Origin: Candidatus Riflebacteria bacterium HGW-Riflebacteria-1
GTDB lineage: Bacteria > Muiribacteriota > Ozemobacteria > Ozemobacterales > Ozemobacteraceae
Length of the DNA: 64,000 nt
Reading direction: 5' to 3'
NCBI GenBank assembly: GCA_002839445.1
Contig: PGYB01000003.1
Span: 1 to 64,000, forward strand
The translations under genes and the position numbers were made by a program. This document shows positions 27,644 through 37,700 of this stretch, piece after piece. Each line of letters opens with the position of its first letter. Position 1 is the first letter of the stretch. The notes beneath the pieces are model-generated. The model was given only the letters and a program-made list of their open reading frames with translations. It had not been told where the DNA came from and did no database searches.

Positions 27644-27985
27644 ATGGAGCTTGGACTCGAACAGAAGACCAAACAGTTGCGCAAAGGCATACTTGAACTG
27701 GCGATTCTGACTATTCTTTCCAGAAACGAGGGATATGGCTACAACATCGTTGAAACCCTCAAAGAGGGTGACATTCAAATTGCCGAAGGAACGGTTTACC
27801 CGATTCTTTCCAGGCTTAAGAATGAGGGTGCAATTTCATATCGCTGGGAAGAATCGCTCAAAGGACCGCCGAGAAAGTATTATTTTCTAACCGATCAGGG
27901 GACTGAACTGCTGAGAGTTCTCAAAGCTGAGTGGCTTCAGCTCAACCATAGTCTCAATCAAATTATGGGAGTGACCAACAAATGA
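27644..27985 (+). CDS. PadR-family transcriptional regulator
   Basis: A 113-residue winged-helix regulator of the PadR-s1 group: LRKGILELAILTILSRNEGYGYNI, then EGTVYPILSRLKNEGAISY (recognition helix and start of the wing) and GPPRKYYFLTDQG. The short C-terminal helix is for dimerisation. Such proteins usually repress their own operon and release on binding a small or membrane-active molecule. The stop overlaps the following PspC/DUF4097 gene by 4 bp, so that protein is the probable output. Ribosome site AAAGGGAA. Confidence 0.92.
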   Translation: MELGLEQKTKQLRKGILELAILTILSRNEGYGYNIVETLKEGDIQIAEGTVYPILSRLKNEGAISYRWEESLKGPPRKYYFLTDQGTELLRVLKAEWLQLNHSLNQIMGVTNK

Positions 27986-29931
27986 AAAACACGATGAAAA
28001 GTTTTGAAATGACACGTGAAGCGCAGAGAGCCCTCAGCGACTTCTTTGAACAACTATGCAACCAGGCTGACAAATGCTCGGTAAAGGGAGATGTCTACGA
28101 AGATCTTGTTTCATCACTCGACGAACACATCAGCTGCGCCCTGCGGCAAAGCTGCGATCGCAGGCACGTAGAAACAGTCGATGCCCAGATCATGCTCGAA
28201 GTATTGCTGGCGGTTGGCACTCCAATTGAGCTGATTGAAGCTCTGGACGCACAACCAGCAGCCAGCGAAGACTCCGGCAGTAAAAAAACGACAGAAATCA
28301 CCACCAGCAGAACTGCGCACCATGACTACGCATTTCCGCGCTACCGGGTTCTGAAACGATCAAGCAAAGACCGCTGGTTAATGGGGGTTTGTGGCGGCTT
28401 CGCAGAATACTGGGGCGTATCTTCTTTATTGCTGCGCTTTTTGATGCTGTTTTCAGGAATAGGCTTTTTCGCCTACATAATTATCGGACTGATCATGCCC
28501 CCCGACGATTGTCCTGAGAAGGCAGCCCCAGCCCGCACCAGCGCTATTTTCAGCACAATACAAAGCGCCTTGAAAATTATTTTTGTCATTTTCATGTTAC
28601 TGGTGCTGTATCTGCCATTGAGTGGAGCGCTGCTCAGTGTTGCAGCGGCCGGCTTTTTCAAAATATTGAGCGAGATAGGCATTGCCGGCTGGCAGTCTAA
28701 CGATCTCTGGTTCTACTTTGTGACCGGCGTTCCCGGCTATCTGGCTGGCCTGGCGGGTCTGGTCGCCGGACTCGGCTTCTTTGCACTGCTGACACAGTAT
28801 TTCACCTCGACTTTTTTCAACAAAAGCCTGCTCAACATTAACACTCGGAAGCTGATAACGAGCGTTGCCGTGAGCGGACTCATCGTTCTTTCTGCCTTCT
28901 GGATTGCAGCGAGCGCTCTGCGGGAACATGCAATCAGCGACAACCTTTCTCACGTTTTTGCCGCCAGCAATGTGCGCGCAATCGACCTGGCTTTTCCCGG
29001 GAGCCAGATGCCTTTTTACCGAAAATCAGTGCAGCTGGTTGGCGACGCTGCGGCCAGCGAAATCAAAGTTGAAATCGTCAGAAAAGTTGGTGGCAGAAAC
29101 GAGAATCAGGCTGCTGCCAACCTCCAGAGCCTCGGCTATTTCTGTGAACTAAGCGACGACGGCAAGCTCAAACTTGGCGGAAACATCGATAAACCTGCAT
29201 GGAATCTTTACCCTTTCCCTGAAATTACTTTTCTGGTAAAAGTTCCTGAGCAACAGCTGCTGAAAATCTCGTGCGAACAAAGCGCCGGCGACAGCTGCGA
29301 CGTAGATATCAGCAAAGTCTCAGGGCCGGTCAACATTGACCTGAAGAATGGCAAGGTCAGGCTCGACTCGGTATCTTCACCAGACATCTCCGTAAAATCC
29401 CAGGTTGGCAGCATAGACCTGCAAAAGGTTCAGGCAGACAGTCTTGATGTAACCAGCAATGTTGGCAAAGTCAGATTTTCTGGAGTGCGCGCGACAAAAG
29501 CACGGATCAAAACGAGTGTCGGTGCGATCAGAGTTGATAGCTTCGTCGGCAACGAACTGATTGCCAGCAGTGAAGTTGGTTCTATCCGGCTGGAAAACTT
29601 TTCTGCCAGCAAAGTAAATTTAGAAACCAGAACCGGAGCGATCAATATTAAGGCAGATGCGTTAAAAGCCGGTTCAGAATTAAATGTCACCTCAGAAGTC
29701 GGCGCAATAAGAGCAGAGTTGCCCGCAGACAGCAAACCCTCACTGGCTACTAATAGCAGGATCGGCAAAATACATAATGCTTTCAAAGACACGATTACTG
29801 ATGCGGATTCGCCAAAAATACAGATGAACACAAATGTTGGCAGCATCAGAATTACAAAAGCAGAGCTTAAAACCGCAAAGCCCGGCGGGACTCCGGCTTT
29901 ACAGGCAGAGAACCTCGACACTGAAGACTGA
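27982..29931 (+). CDS. PspC-domain / DUF4097 membrane protein
   Basis: An N-terminal helical region (1-90) like the HAAS/DUF1700 segments that follow PadR genes, then a PspC domain (about 119-176: YRVLKRSSKDRWLMGVCGGF and a membrane helix). Three or more further membrane helices follow (about 190-310), and then a C-terminal DUF4097-like right-handed beta-helix (about 410-640). In that helix short repeats recur (SQVGSIDLQKV, SNVGKVRFSGV, TSVGAIRVDSF, SEVGSIRLENF). It should sense or respond to envelope stress, with the beta-helix probably outside the cytoplasmic membrane. Fused layouts of these three modules are known, mostly as separate genes in Firmicutes. Confidence 0.85.
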   Translation: MKNTMKSFEMTREAQRALSDFFEQLCNQADKCSVKGDVYEDLVSSLDEHISCALRQSCDRRHVETVDAQIMLEVLLAVGTPIELIEALDAQPAASEDSGSKKTTEITTSRTAHHDYAFPRYRVLKRSSKDRWLMGVCGGFAEYWGVSSLLLRFLMLFSGIGFFAYIIIGLIMPPDDCPEKAAPARTSAIFSTIQSALKIIFVIFMLLVLYLPLSGALLSVAAAGFFKILSEIGIAGWQSNDLWFYFVTGVPGYLAGLAGLVAGLGFFALLTQYFTSTFFNKSLLNINTRKLITSVAVSGLIVLSAFWIAASALREHAISDNLSHVFAASNVRAIDLAFPGSQMPFYRKSVQLVGDAAASEIKVEIVRKVGGRNENQAAANLQSLGYFCELSDDGKLKLGGNIDKPAWNLYPFPEITFLVKVPEQQLLKISCEQSAGDSCDVDISKVSGPVNIDLKNGKVRLDSVSSPDISVKSQVGSIDLQKVQADSLDVTSNVGKVRFSGVRATKARIKTSVGAIRVDSFVGNELIASSEVGSIRLENFSASKVNLETRTGAINIKADALKAGSELNVTSEVGAIRAELPADSKPSLATNSRIGKIHNAFKDTITDADSPKIQMNTNVGSIRITKAELKTAKPGGTPALQAENLDTED

Positions 29932-29945
29932 TTCGCTTTTACCGC

Positions 29946-29981
29946 CCGGCCCCACCGCAACAGGTGGGGCCGGCTTTTTTC
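29946..29981 (+). terminator. Intrinsic terminator of the padR operon
   Basis: CCGGCCCCACC and GGTGGGGCCGG form an 11-bp GC-rich stem with a 6-base loop, followed by CTTTTTT. Confidence 0.92.
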
Positions 29982-30075
29982 AGGCTGATTGTGTGGCAGC
30001 AACTATCGGGTTTGATTGAGTCTGAACAGTTAACACTGGCGGCAATCGGTACAAATCAATGCAGCGAAAATTAAA

Positions 30076-30105
30076 TTGAGGACTTGAATAATCTGCTGTG
30101 ATAAA
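30076..30105 (+). promoter_or_regulatory. Candidate promoter of the FadL-type gene
   Basis: TTGAGG, 18 bp, GATAAA with an upstream TGT; moderate match, 36 bp before the start codon. A GAGGAAG ribosome site follows. Confidence 0.4.
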
Positions 30106-30141
30106 TTAGTTCGAAATTAAGCAAAGAGGAAGAATTGTCTG

Positions 30142-31437
30142 ATGAAAAAAGCGTGCATGAGAGCGACCGCAATAATCTCGCTGTTTGTTTTTGCCGGTGC
30201 GACAATGGCTTTTGCCGGCGGCTTTCAAATCTATCAGGCCGCGGCGCCAGATGCCATGGCGCTGGGTGCAGCAACAGTCGGGCGCGATGACCTGGTATCG
30301 AACGCATGGTATAACCCGGCCGCCGTAATGGAATTTAAAGAGACCAGATATAATTCAGGCTATTCTCTGGCCAAAATCAACTGGGAATACGAACCTGGAA
30401 ATGGCCTGCAGAAGCTGAAGGTAAAAGACAAGACACAGATTGTGCCAGGGTCGCATCTTATTCACCCGATCAACGAGAAATATACCGCTGCCTTCTCTTT
30501 TTATACGCCATTTGGGCTCGGCATGAAGTGGCACGATCATGATATCAGGCGACTTATTGACTCCGGGCTTTACAACGACCCGGCGGCGGCTCCCCCCGGA
30601 ATGCTCGTATCAAAGGCTGTTCCAACGACTGCCGACCTGAAGGTGCCATATTTCAATACAACGCTGGCAACCCGGCTTTCCGACAAGTTGTCGGTAGCTG
30701 GCGGGCTGAGCTTCATGAAGGCCGATTTCAAATTGCGCTTCCTGTCGAGAGGCATCATCCTGCCGGCAACTGTAGCGTGGGACAACTTTGTAGAATACCG
30801 TGCCGATGGCTGGGGTCTCGGCTACGTACTGGCCGGGCATTATAATACCGGCAAAGACTGGAAATTCGGCGCTCGCTATCTCTCGAACGCCGACGTTAAA
30901 ATGCGCGGCACCGTCGAAAGTCACCCGACTGCTGGCAACACCTACATGAAAGGCACGCTTAAGCTGCCATCGACCTTGACGGTTGGCTTTGTCAATTCGA
31001 GTATCGAGCGCTGGCAGCTTTCCTGCGATATCATGCGAACAGAGTGGAGCCGTTTTGACCAGCTCAAAATTGATCCACGTTACGCCTGGCAGCCTGCAGA
31101 CGGCGGCTTTGCCGCTCCCAAGAACTGGAAAAACACACTGTCTTACCGCTTTGGTGCTGAATACAAATATTGTGAGCACTGGACTCTGCGCGGTGGCTAT
31201 GTATACGACAATTCGCCGATTCCTGATGAAACCAGAAACTTCGAATTGCCTGGCACCGATGGCCACATCTTTTCTCTTGGCGCAGCGCGCAAAACAGGCA
31301 AATACGTTTTCGACATCGGCTACAGCTTCATGCTGCTTGAAAAGGGCAAAGCCGGAACGATCCCATTGAATGGCGTCGGCGAATTCACTGGCGCCAACAA
31401 CCATTTTCTCATGTTCAGCTATACCATGAATCTTTAG
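30142..31437 (+). CDS. FadL/OMPP1-family outer membrane transporter
   Basis: Outer-membrane barrel for hydrophobic substrates. The signal peptide (1-25) is followed directly by GGFQIYQAAAPDAMALGAAT and VSNAWYNPAAV, the N-terminal hatch typical of FadL/TodX proteins (usually G-x-A-x-x-x-D-x-S-x-x-x-x-N-P-A). The rest alternates as membrane strands and ends FSYTMNL. Length (431) is normal. It may import long-chain fatty acids or aromatics. Single-gene unit with its own terminator. Confidence 0.9.
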   Translation: MKKACMRATAIISLFVFAGATMAFAGGFQIYQAAAPDAMALGAATVGRDDLVSNAWYNPAAVMEFKETRYNSGYSLAKINWEYEPGNGLQKLKVKDKTQIVPGSHLIHPINEKYTAAFSFYTPFGLGMKWHDHDIRRLIDSGLYNDPAAAPPGMLVSKAVPTTADLKVPYFNTTLATRLSDKLSVAGGLSFMKADFKLRFLSRGIILPATVAWDNFVEYRADGWGLGYVLAGHYNTGKDWKFGARYLSNADVKMRGTVESHPTAGNTYMKGTLKLPSTLTVGFVNSSIERWQLSCDIMRTEWSRFDQLKIDPRYAWQPADGGFAAPKNWKNTLSYRFGAEYKYCEHWTLRGGYVYDNSPIPDETRNFELPGTDGHIFSLGAARKTGKYVFDIGYSFMLLEKGKAGTIPLNGVGEFTGANNHFLMFSYTMNL

Positions 31438-31481
31438 CCGTTTACACAACATCGCGCATTTTTACCGCCTGAGATTGCAAA

Positions 31482-31508
31482 AGGTGAGCCAAAAGGGCTT
31501 ACCTTTTT
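31482..31508 (+). terminator. Intrinsic terminator after the FadL-type gene
   Basis: AGGTGAGCC, loop AAAAG, GGCTTACCT (nine pairs, one G-U), then TTTT. Flanking A and T runs can extend the stem with one bulge. Confidence 0.75.
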
Positions 31509-31570
31509 GCATTATTGCCGGTTTCGTGCTAAAACCGTTCTGGTCAGCATAATTCTGCAGGAGCAGCAAA

Positions 31571-33880
31571 TTGGTATTTCTATTTTCGACAACGATTTTC
31601 TTATCGGCTTTTCTGATTTTTCTGGTACAGCCAATCATAGGCAAGCTCTTGTTGCCTCTTGCCGGTGGATCTTCATCGGTCTGGAACGCCTGCATGCTGT
31701 TCTTTCAAGTCCTTATGCTGGCCGGCTACAGCTACACCCACTTTTCGCAAAAAAAACTGGGAGTGCAGAAACAATCGGGCTTGCAGCTTATTCTGATGCT
31801 GGCAACCATATCTTTGTTGCCGATTCAATTCTCTGCTTCGACTAGTATTCCTGAAGATCCGACGTTCTGGCTCCTGATAAATCTCGCCAGATCGGCAGGA
31901 ATACCATTTTTCATCCTGGCAACCCTTTCGCCAATGCTGCAGTTGTGGTTCGCGCACACCGGTCACACACGTGCCGGCAACCCGTTTTTTCTTTACGCTG
32001 CCAGCAATATTGGCAGTTTCAGCGCACTGCTGGCTTATCCATTTCTCATTGAACCATTTATTGATCTCGCTGACCAGACGAAGGTCTGGGCCGGCGGTTA
32101 CCTGATACTGGTCATACTCATCTTTTTATGCCGTCGCCAGGTCATTATTGGCGATAATCAGCCGGTGGAAAGTGCCGAAGCAGCGCCAGACAAAATCGAG
32201 CGCTCAAGCATAGTCAGATGGGTAGTTGCGGCATTTATTCCATCCAGCCTGCTTCTGGGGAGCACCCTCTTTATAACAACCGATCTGGCACCAGTGCCGC
32301 TGCTCTGGATTATTCCGCTGATGATCTTTCTCCTTACGTTTGTAATAGCATTCTCGCAATACAACCTGCCATCGTGGCTCAGAGAAAAGCTTGCCATCGC
32401 CGCTGTATTAATATTTACCGCTTTTTACGGTATTAACTTCAACCTGTATCTGCCGCTTACCATGCCGATACATCTGATGGTGTTTTTTGCGATCTGTCTC
32501 TATTGTCACAGCTATCTTGCAAGTTCAAAACCTTCGGTGAAACATCTGACATCGTTCTACACCTGGATTTCTGTTGGTGGAATGCTGGGTGGTATATTCA
32601 ACACGCTGATTGCACCGCAACTCTTTTCAACTTACACCGAATACCCTCTCATGATTTACGCTGCCTGCGTGTTTATCTGTTACCTTAAGAAGCAGAGTGA
32701 AGCCGCACCTGATGAGCAGGCACCCTCTACTCTTTTCGTTTCAGCCACAACAGGATTTTTAGTCGCTTCCAGTGCCCTGGTAGTCAGAGAATTGAATTAC
32801 TCTGAATCAGCTCGCATGATTGGAGCCAGATATTATCAGGATGTAAATTCTGAAAGCTTTTCAGCAGTGCTGGATATTCTGAAACAGGGACAGGACGCTA
32901 TTTCAATAACGCTGCTTGTATTTGTCATATTGTCCCCGATGCTGTTCATGAAGTGGATCCGCAAATACAATCTGGCAGCTGCTGTACTGATGATTTTTCT
33001 GACTTTTTTCGTGCATGATACCGGCACTTCTTCTGAACTGCTGTATCTAACCAGAAATTTTTTCGGAAAAAAAATCGTATTGGCGCGTTCAAACTCAAAT
33101 ATCAGAATACTTATGCATGGCTCTACCAGTCATGGTTCTCAAGATATGACGCCTGAGCGTCGGCAAAACCCATTGGCCTACTATCATCGCGCCGGTCCGA
33201 CCGGTGATATCTTTGCGCTGCCGCTGGCGCAGAAAGCAGACTTGAAAGTCGGCATCATAGGGCTGGGCGTTGGCGCCATGGCGGCCTATTCCAAGGCCGG
33301 CAATGAATTCACGTTCTATGAAATTGACCCTGAAATCATCGATATCGCCGGTGGAGAGAATCCAATCTTTGCCTTTATCAGCGATTTTTCAGAGCAATGC
33401 AGAATTATCAGCGGAGATGGCCGCCTTAAAATCAGCGAGGCGAGCGAAGGCTACTACGACATGATTTTTCTCGATGCCTTTTCTTCTGATGCAATCCCGG
33501 TTCATCTGCTGACTGCAGAAGCCGTTGAAATTTATCTTTCGCGCCTTAAGCCTGGCGGGATCATGGTTTCACACATTTCAAACCGCTATCTCGACCTCTA
33601 CCCGGTCATGAAAAAAATCGCCGATACATACAACCTTAAAGCTCTGCAGGTCACCGATATCGAATTTGACAAGACCGACACCAGCAATGCTATGCGCCTG
33701 CCCTGCCAATACGTAGTTATGACCAGGTCTGGCGACATAATTGAACCGCTTAGAAAGGTTGAAAACAAACGTTGGATAGACCTGCCAGCGAACAGCCTTA
33801 ACTTGCGGCTCTGGACAGACAGCTACTCCAGCCTGATACCAATTATAAACATTGGCCAGCTAAAGCTTGGCAATTTTTAA
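31571..33880 (+). CDS. Membrane-spermidine synthase-like fusion protein
   Basis: The N-terminal half (about 1-530) has some 12 or more membrane helices. The C-terminal 230 residues are a spermidine synthase-like Rossmann methyltransferase fold: VGIIGLGVGAMAAYS, then FTFYEIDPEIIDIA, IISGDGRLKI and YYDMIFLDAFSSDAIPVHLL. The acidic D-A-F-S-S-D-A motif corresponds to the catalytic region of polyamine synthases. Whether it makes polyamines or methylates something is unknown; proteins of this architecture are widespread but poorly studied. Start is TTG with AGGAG 7 bases upstream. Stand-alone gene. Confidence 0.85.
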   Translation: MVFLFSTTIFLSAFLIFLVQPIIGKLLLPLAGGSSSVWNACMLFFQVLMLAGYSYTHFSQKKLGVQKQSGLQLILMLATISLLPIQFSASTSIPEDPTFWLLINLARSAGIPFFILATLSPMLQLWFAHTGHTRAGNPFFLYAASNIGSFSALLAYPFLIEPFIDLADQTKVWAGGYLILVILIFLCRRQVIIGDNQPVESAEAAPDKIERSSIVRWVVAAFIPSSLLLGSTLFITTDLAPVPLLWIIPLMIFLLTFVIAFSQYNLPSWLREKLAIAAVLIFTAFYGINFNLYLPLTMPIHLMVFFAICLYCHSYLASSKPSVKHLTSFYTWISVGGMLGGIFNTLIAPQLFSTYTEYPLMIYAACVFICYLKKQSEAAPDEQAPSTLFVSATTGFLVASSALVVRELNYSESARMIGARYYQDVNSESFSAVLDILKQGQDAISITLLVFVILSPMLFMKWIRKYNLAAAVLMIFLTFFVHDTGTSSELLYLTRNFFGKKIVLARSNSNIRILMHGSTSHGSQDMTPERRQNPLAYYHRAGPTGDIFALPLAQKADLKVGIIGLGVGAMAAYSKAGNEFTFYEIDPEIIDIAGGENPIFAFISDFSEQCRIISGDGRLKISEASEGYYDMIFLDAFSSDAIPVHLLTAEAVEIYLSRLKPGGIMVSHISNRYLDLYPVMKKIADTYNLKALQVTDIEFDKTDTSNAMRLPCQYVVMTRSGDIIEPLRKVENKRWIDLPANSLNLRLWTDSYSSLIPIINIGQLKLGNF

Positions 33881-33893
33881 GCTTTTGCCGTAA

Positions 33894-34226
33894 TTATTGC
33901 ATCTGCGCCCATTGGCAGACCTGGTTTTTGAACTCAGCCGGGTCTGACGGTGTAAAACGAATTTCTTTAAAATAGCCACAGTTGCGCAAAATGCCAACAT
34001 GCGTACAAAGGTCTGCGAAATCTAGCTTCAGGGCGCACATAGAAGTCCTGAATACCGGCGGCCTGAATATATCGACGCGCACAAAATCATTTCGCCTGAT
34101 GATGATGGTGGTAAAAAAGAGTCTGAATTCAAGCTCGATGCGGTCGGCATAGATGCGGTAAGAATTCCAGAGGCTTCTGAATGAACCCTCTGATTTATAA
34201 AGCAACTTGTTACCCTCGTCGACCAT
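33894..34226 (-). CDS. Small protein of unknown function
   Basis: A 110-residue protein with no signal peptide or membrane helix. Alternating strands (SYRIYADRIELEFRLFFTTIIIRRNDFVRVDIF) and a C-terminal helical end suggest a PH-like barrel, as in small bacterial proteins that set membrane or phosphate-binding surfaces. Family not recognised. GGAGGG stands just before the ATG, which supports it as a real gene. It converges on the spermidine synthase-like fusion with a 13-bp gap. Confidence 0.7.
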   Translation of the reverse strand: MVDEGNKLLYKSEGSFRSLWNSYRIYADRIELEFRLFFTTIIIRRNDFVRVDIFRPPVFRTSMCALKLDFADLCTHVGILRNCGYFKEIRFTPSDPAEFKNQVCQWAQMQ

Positions 34227-34409
34227 AAACCCTCCAGATCAGCGACCTTTGCTGCCATGCTTCGCACACAAGTATATCACCTGTGCCGCTTAACTAAAAG
34301 CAGCATGATTTGCCCTCAGCAATTCTCCATTTGCATATCCATGAGGACTTTACGAGATGTTTCGTTTGGACTATTTATCAGGCAAACTAATCATGAGGAT
34401 TATACAGGT

Positions 34410-34535
34410 TCTCTGCCTCAGTTATCCACAGATTAAAGGATTATCGCAGATTATTCAGGAGTTTTTTATATGTTTTTTTGCAGTTATCCTAAAACAATCT
34501 GTGCAATCTGCGGAAAAATGCATGAAAGAGTAAAA
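34410..34535. repeat. Probable non-coding repeat of the AATCTGCG/AATCTGTGGA type
   Basis: The 34227-34754 gap (over 500 bp, AT-rich) has no convincing gene. Within it, TTATCCACAGATTAAAGGATT and later CAATCTGTGCAATCTGCGG form a degenerate, partly inverted arrangement. I recall similar wording as dispersed intergenic repeats in unrelated genomes. The TTATCCACA here matches a DnaA box, but it is isolated. Confidence 0.4.
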
Positions 34536-34655
34536 CGAAATACCTCTAGAACCCTCTTCAGGAAACAAATGGAGAATCACTGATTTATCCCTATGCATTC
34601 CGCTTGTGGCTTGTGGCTTGTAGTCATCGTCTTTCTGAGACAATGGCATTAAATG

Positions 34656-34683
34656 TTGACAGACTGAACGAGTTTAATAGAAT
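34656..34683 (+). promoter_or_regulatory. Strong sigma70 promoter of the second giant lipoprotein
   Basis: Perfect TTGACA, 16-bp spacer, TAGAAT, about 70 bp before the start; GGAGG ribosome site follows. Confidence 0.75.
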
Positions 34684-34754
34684 ATAAAAGCATGCTGTTG
34701 CGGAATATAGAGTTCGCAAAATTATAAGACCCTGATCCTGGAGGACTTTTCAAG

Positions 34755-37700
34755 ATGAAACACATGTTAAAAGCTTTTATTATGCTGACTATCGCCGTCG
34801 CACTTATTGCAACCGGCTGTGGCGGCGGTGGTGGTGGAGGCGGCTCTCCAATTCCTACGCCTTCAGCAGAAACTGGTTCGATAAGCGGGCAGATTGTCAA
34901 TAGCACGATCGCCATCGGCGGTGGCAGCGTGCGCGCGCAAGGCGCCGGCAGCGAAGAAATAAAAGTATATGTCGAACAAAATCCCTCTCTGACAACCCTT
35001 GCCGATGCGACCGGTAAGTTTTTGCTTGAGAATGTTCCGGCCGGCGTGGTTAACCTGATCGCCGAACATAAAACCCCCGACGGCCAGCTTTTTAGAATGA
35101 AATCCGATGAAATCACTGTCGAAGCCGCAAAAATCTACGAAATTCCTGCGACAATTGAAGTAAAAGCAGCAAAACATGTATTAGCCGGACGAATTGTTAA
35201 CAGCAAGACCTCAGAAGTTGTTTCTGGAGTCACTATTTCTGTTTGGGGTAAAGAAACTACCTCAGGTGTGGATGGCTCGTTCACCATCGAAAACCTTGTA
35301 GATATTGCAATCGCCTATCAGGTCAAGTTTGCAAAAAGCGGGTTTGAGGCACAAACAAAGAGCATTAAGATTTCTGACACCAATGCATCGTTGCTTGAAG
35401 TGCAACTTGTACCGCTTCCAAACACAGGCGCTGTTAAAGGCACTTTAGCTGAAAATGGCCCTCTGCAGGGCGTCGATATTTTTTGCGAACAATACCCGGA
35501 CATTAAGACTAGCACAGATGCTGCAGGCAAATTTTTGCTAGAAAACATTCCTGCCGGCAAAATTAGAATCATTGCATTAACGCCTTTTGGCGAAAGTGTT
35601 ATGCGGGGTTCGGCAGAATGCACTATCACCATTGGCACAACGTTTGATCTGACTACGCCTGTTACAATGATTGTTAACTCAAAAAATGCGCACGGGATAA
35701 TTGATGTAACCGGTGGAACAGCAAGCGAAAATGCGGCAGCTATTATTGGTGTTAAAGTCACTGCGCTTGGGCAAACAGTATTGAGCAACGACTTTGGATA
35801 CTTTAAGTTTGAAAATTTGCCTCCAGAAAAAATCACACTTGCTTTTGAAAAACCTGGCCTGGCAAGCCGCACAGTCGAAGTTGACCTGACAACAGTTGGC
35901 ACTGTCGACTTAACACCTTTCGCGATGACAAGACTAAAACCAGAAGAGATTCCGGAACAGGATATTCCTTTGCGCAGTCTTGATAACATAGTTAAGGGCA
36001 TGTCAAAAAGTGCAATCACAGCCGACGAAAGTCTTATTCGCTTAACCGTTGAAGCTATTGTCAGATTGCCTGAAAACGCCGGTGTCACGAGAAGAAGTCT
36101 TCATTCACTCACCACAGAAAGCATAGATCAAGTCGAGGCTGATGGATACGTTACTACCAACTCGATTGTCGGCAGTGCGACTCCCGCGCTTGTAATAGTG
36201 GGCTTCAAGCAGTTTGCGGGAAGCGAAGAGGTTCAGCCATTACTTCTCAAAATCTGGCATCCTAAAGATCCCAACTTCGTGCCTGAAGATCAGTATATTG
36301 ACACAAACTCAACAGCTGAAGCTCTTGTCCTGCTGGACAACGTTTTCTGGAGTTTGTCGTCAGACAAGTTTCTGGAAGCGAGAGAAAAAGTCCGAAATAA
36401 CACAAATCTCCCTGCCCTGGCCAGATCTGTAGAATACGCGCTGCAGAATCCCGATACTGAAACCCTCTTCAGAGACGCAATCATCCGTGGTTCACAATCA
36501 ATTGCCAAAGCAGTCGCCAGTGCTATGAACCTTAGCCTGTCTGCCCGCCCATCGTTGAGATCAGCAACTGGCGATGTCGACAAGGGAAAGGCCGTGTATG
36601 TCGAAGACGATGGCGCGCGCAGCAGCTCGGCTGTTATGCTTACCAACCGCTCTTACTGCCATTATACCGTCGAAATCAAGAACGGTATGACCAACCTGGT
36701 TGTTAAGTCCCCAGCAGGCAATAATTATTTCACGATGGAGCGTTCGACGCATACCAGTTACTCCTGGAGCTGGCCTCCTGACCGCAAAATCCAGGTAGAA
36801 GCCAATATTGGACCCGGCGAATTTATTACAACATTCAACAAACAAAAGGGCCTGTCTGTATTTGACGGCCTGATGACACTGGCCGGAACGGTAATCGGCG
36901 CTGGCGCTTCAAGCTACGAAGAGCTTAGCGAAGGCTATTCACTGATTGCCAATACAAGCACCGGACTGATAGAGATTATCACCAAAGCGACTACCGCGAG
37001 CATTAACTCATCGGCAGACGCTCTCAAACTGGCTGACGAACTGCTTTTCTCAACCGGCAAAATGGGCTTTGACGTTCTCATGGATTTTGCTCCCAAATAC
37101 TTTGGTAAAAAGCTTGAGCGTGAATTCAAGAATTCATGGTTCAAAACCACGGCCAAATTCTTTATGAAAAAGGCCCTGATCTGGGGCGTGGCAGCTTACA
37201 ATACCACCGATGTGGCGCTCATCATCTACGACGTCGCTAAGACTCCAGATTCTTACACAGAAAAAGGCTGGCAGACCAAGGCCGGCTGGTATGGTGATCT
37301 ATTTGCCGAAAAAATCGGCAAGATGAAAAACATGCGGGTAATCTTCGGTCTGCCGATGAACGGCACTGCTTATTACAAAGAGATTGCCAATGATGGAACA
37401 GAAACTGAAACCAGCGTCGAAACGAGTAACAGCGAAGTACAACATCTGATGGGGCCAGTTGTCCCCATTGATGGCACTCTGGTTTCGATAAATGCAGATC
37501 CGACTGAGCGAAAGCTGATCGGAGCCTCATACGAACACTCAAACAGTCGTGGAACCGTGGGAGTTGAATTCAGTAATGTCGGCTTCAATGGATTCATCGA
37601 CCGCTACAACAACAACGCGTTCGACGAAACCAAAATGCAGTTCGTCTGGGGCAATCCAGGCGCAGACATGGTGCAGATAACCAAGATATCCAGTAAGGAT

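Noticed and set aside
30610..31452. 280-codon minus-strand frame
   Set aside because: Opposite the FadL-type gene, no recognisable protein features.
34422..34430. Perfect DnaA box TTATCCACA, possible origin
   Set aside because: Only one exact box, no dnaA/dnaN/gidA neighbours, and it lies in a stretch that looks like a common AATCTGTGGA-type intergenic repeat.
34455..34649. 64-codon minus-strand frame in the long gap
   Set aside because: AT-rich intergenic repeat region, no ribosome site, no protein-like pattern.
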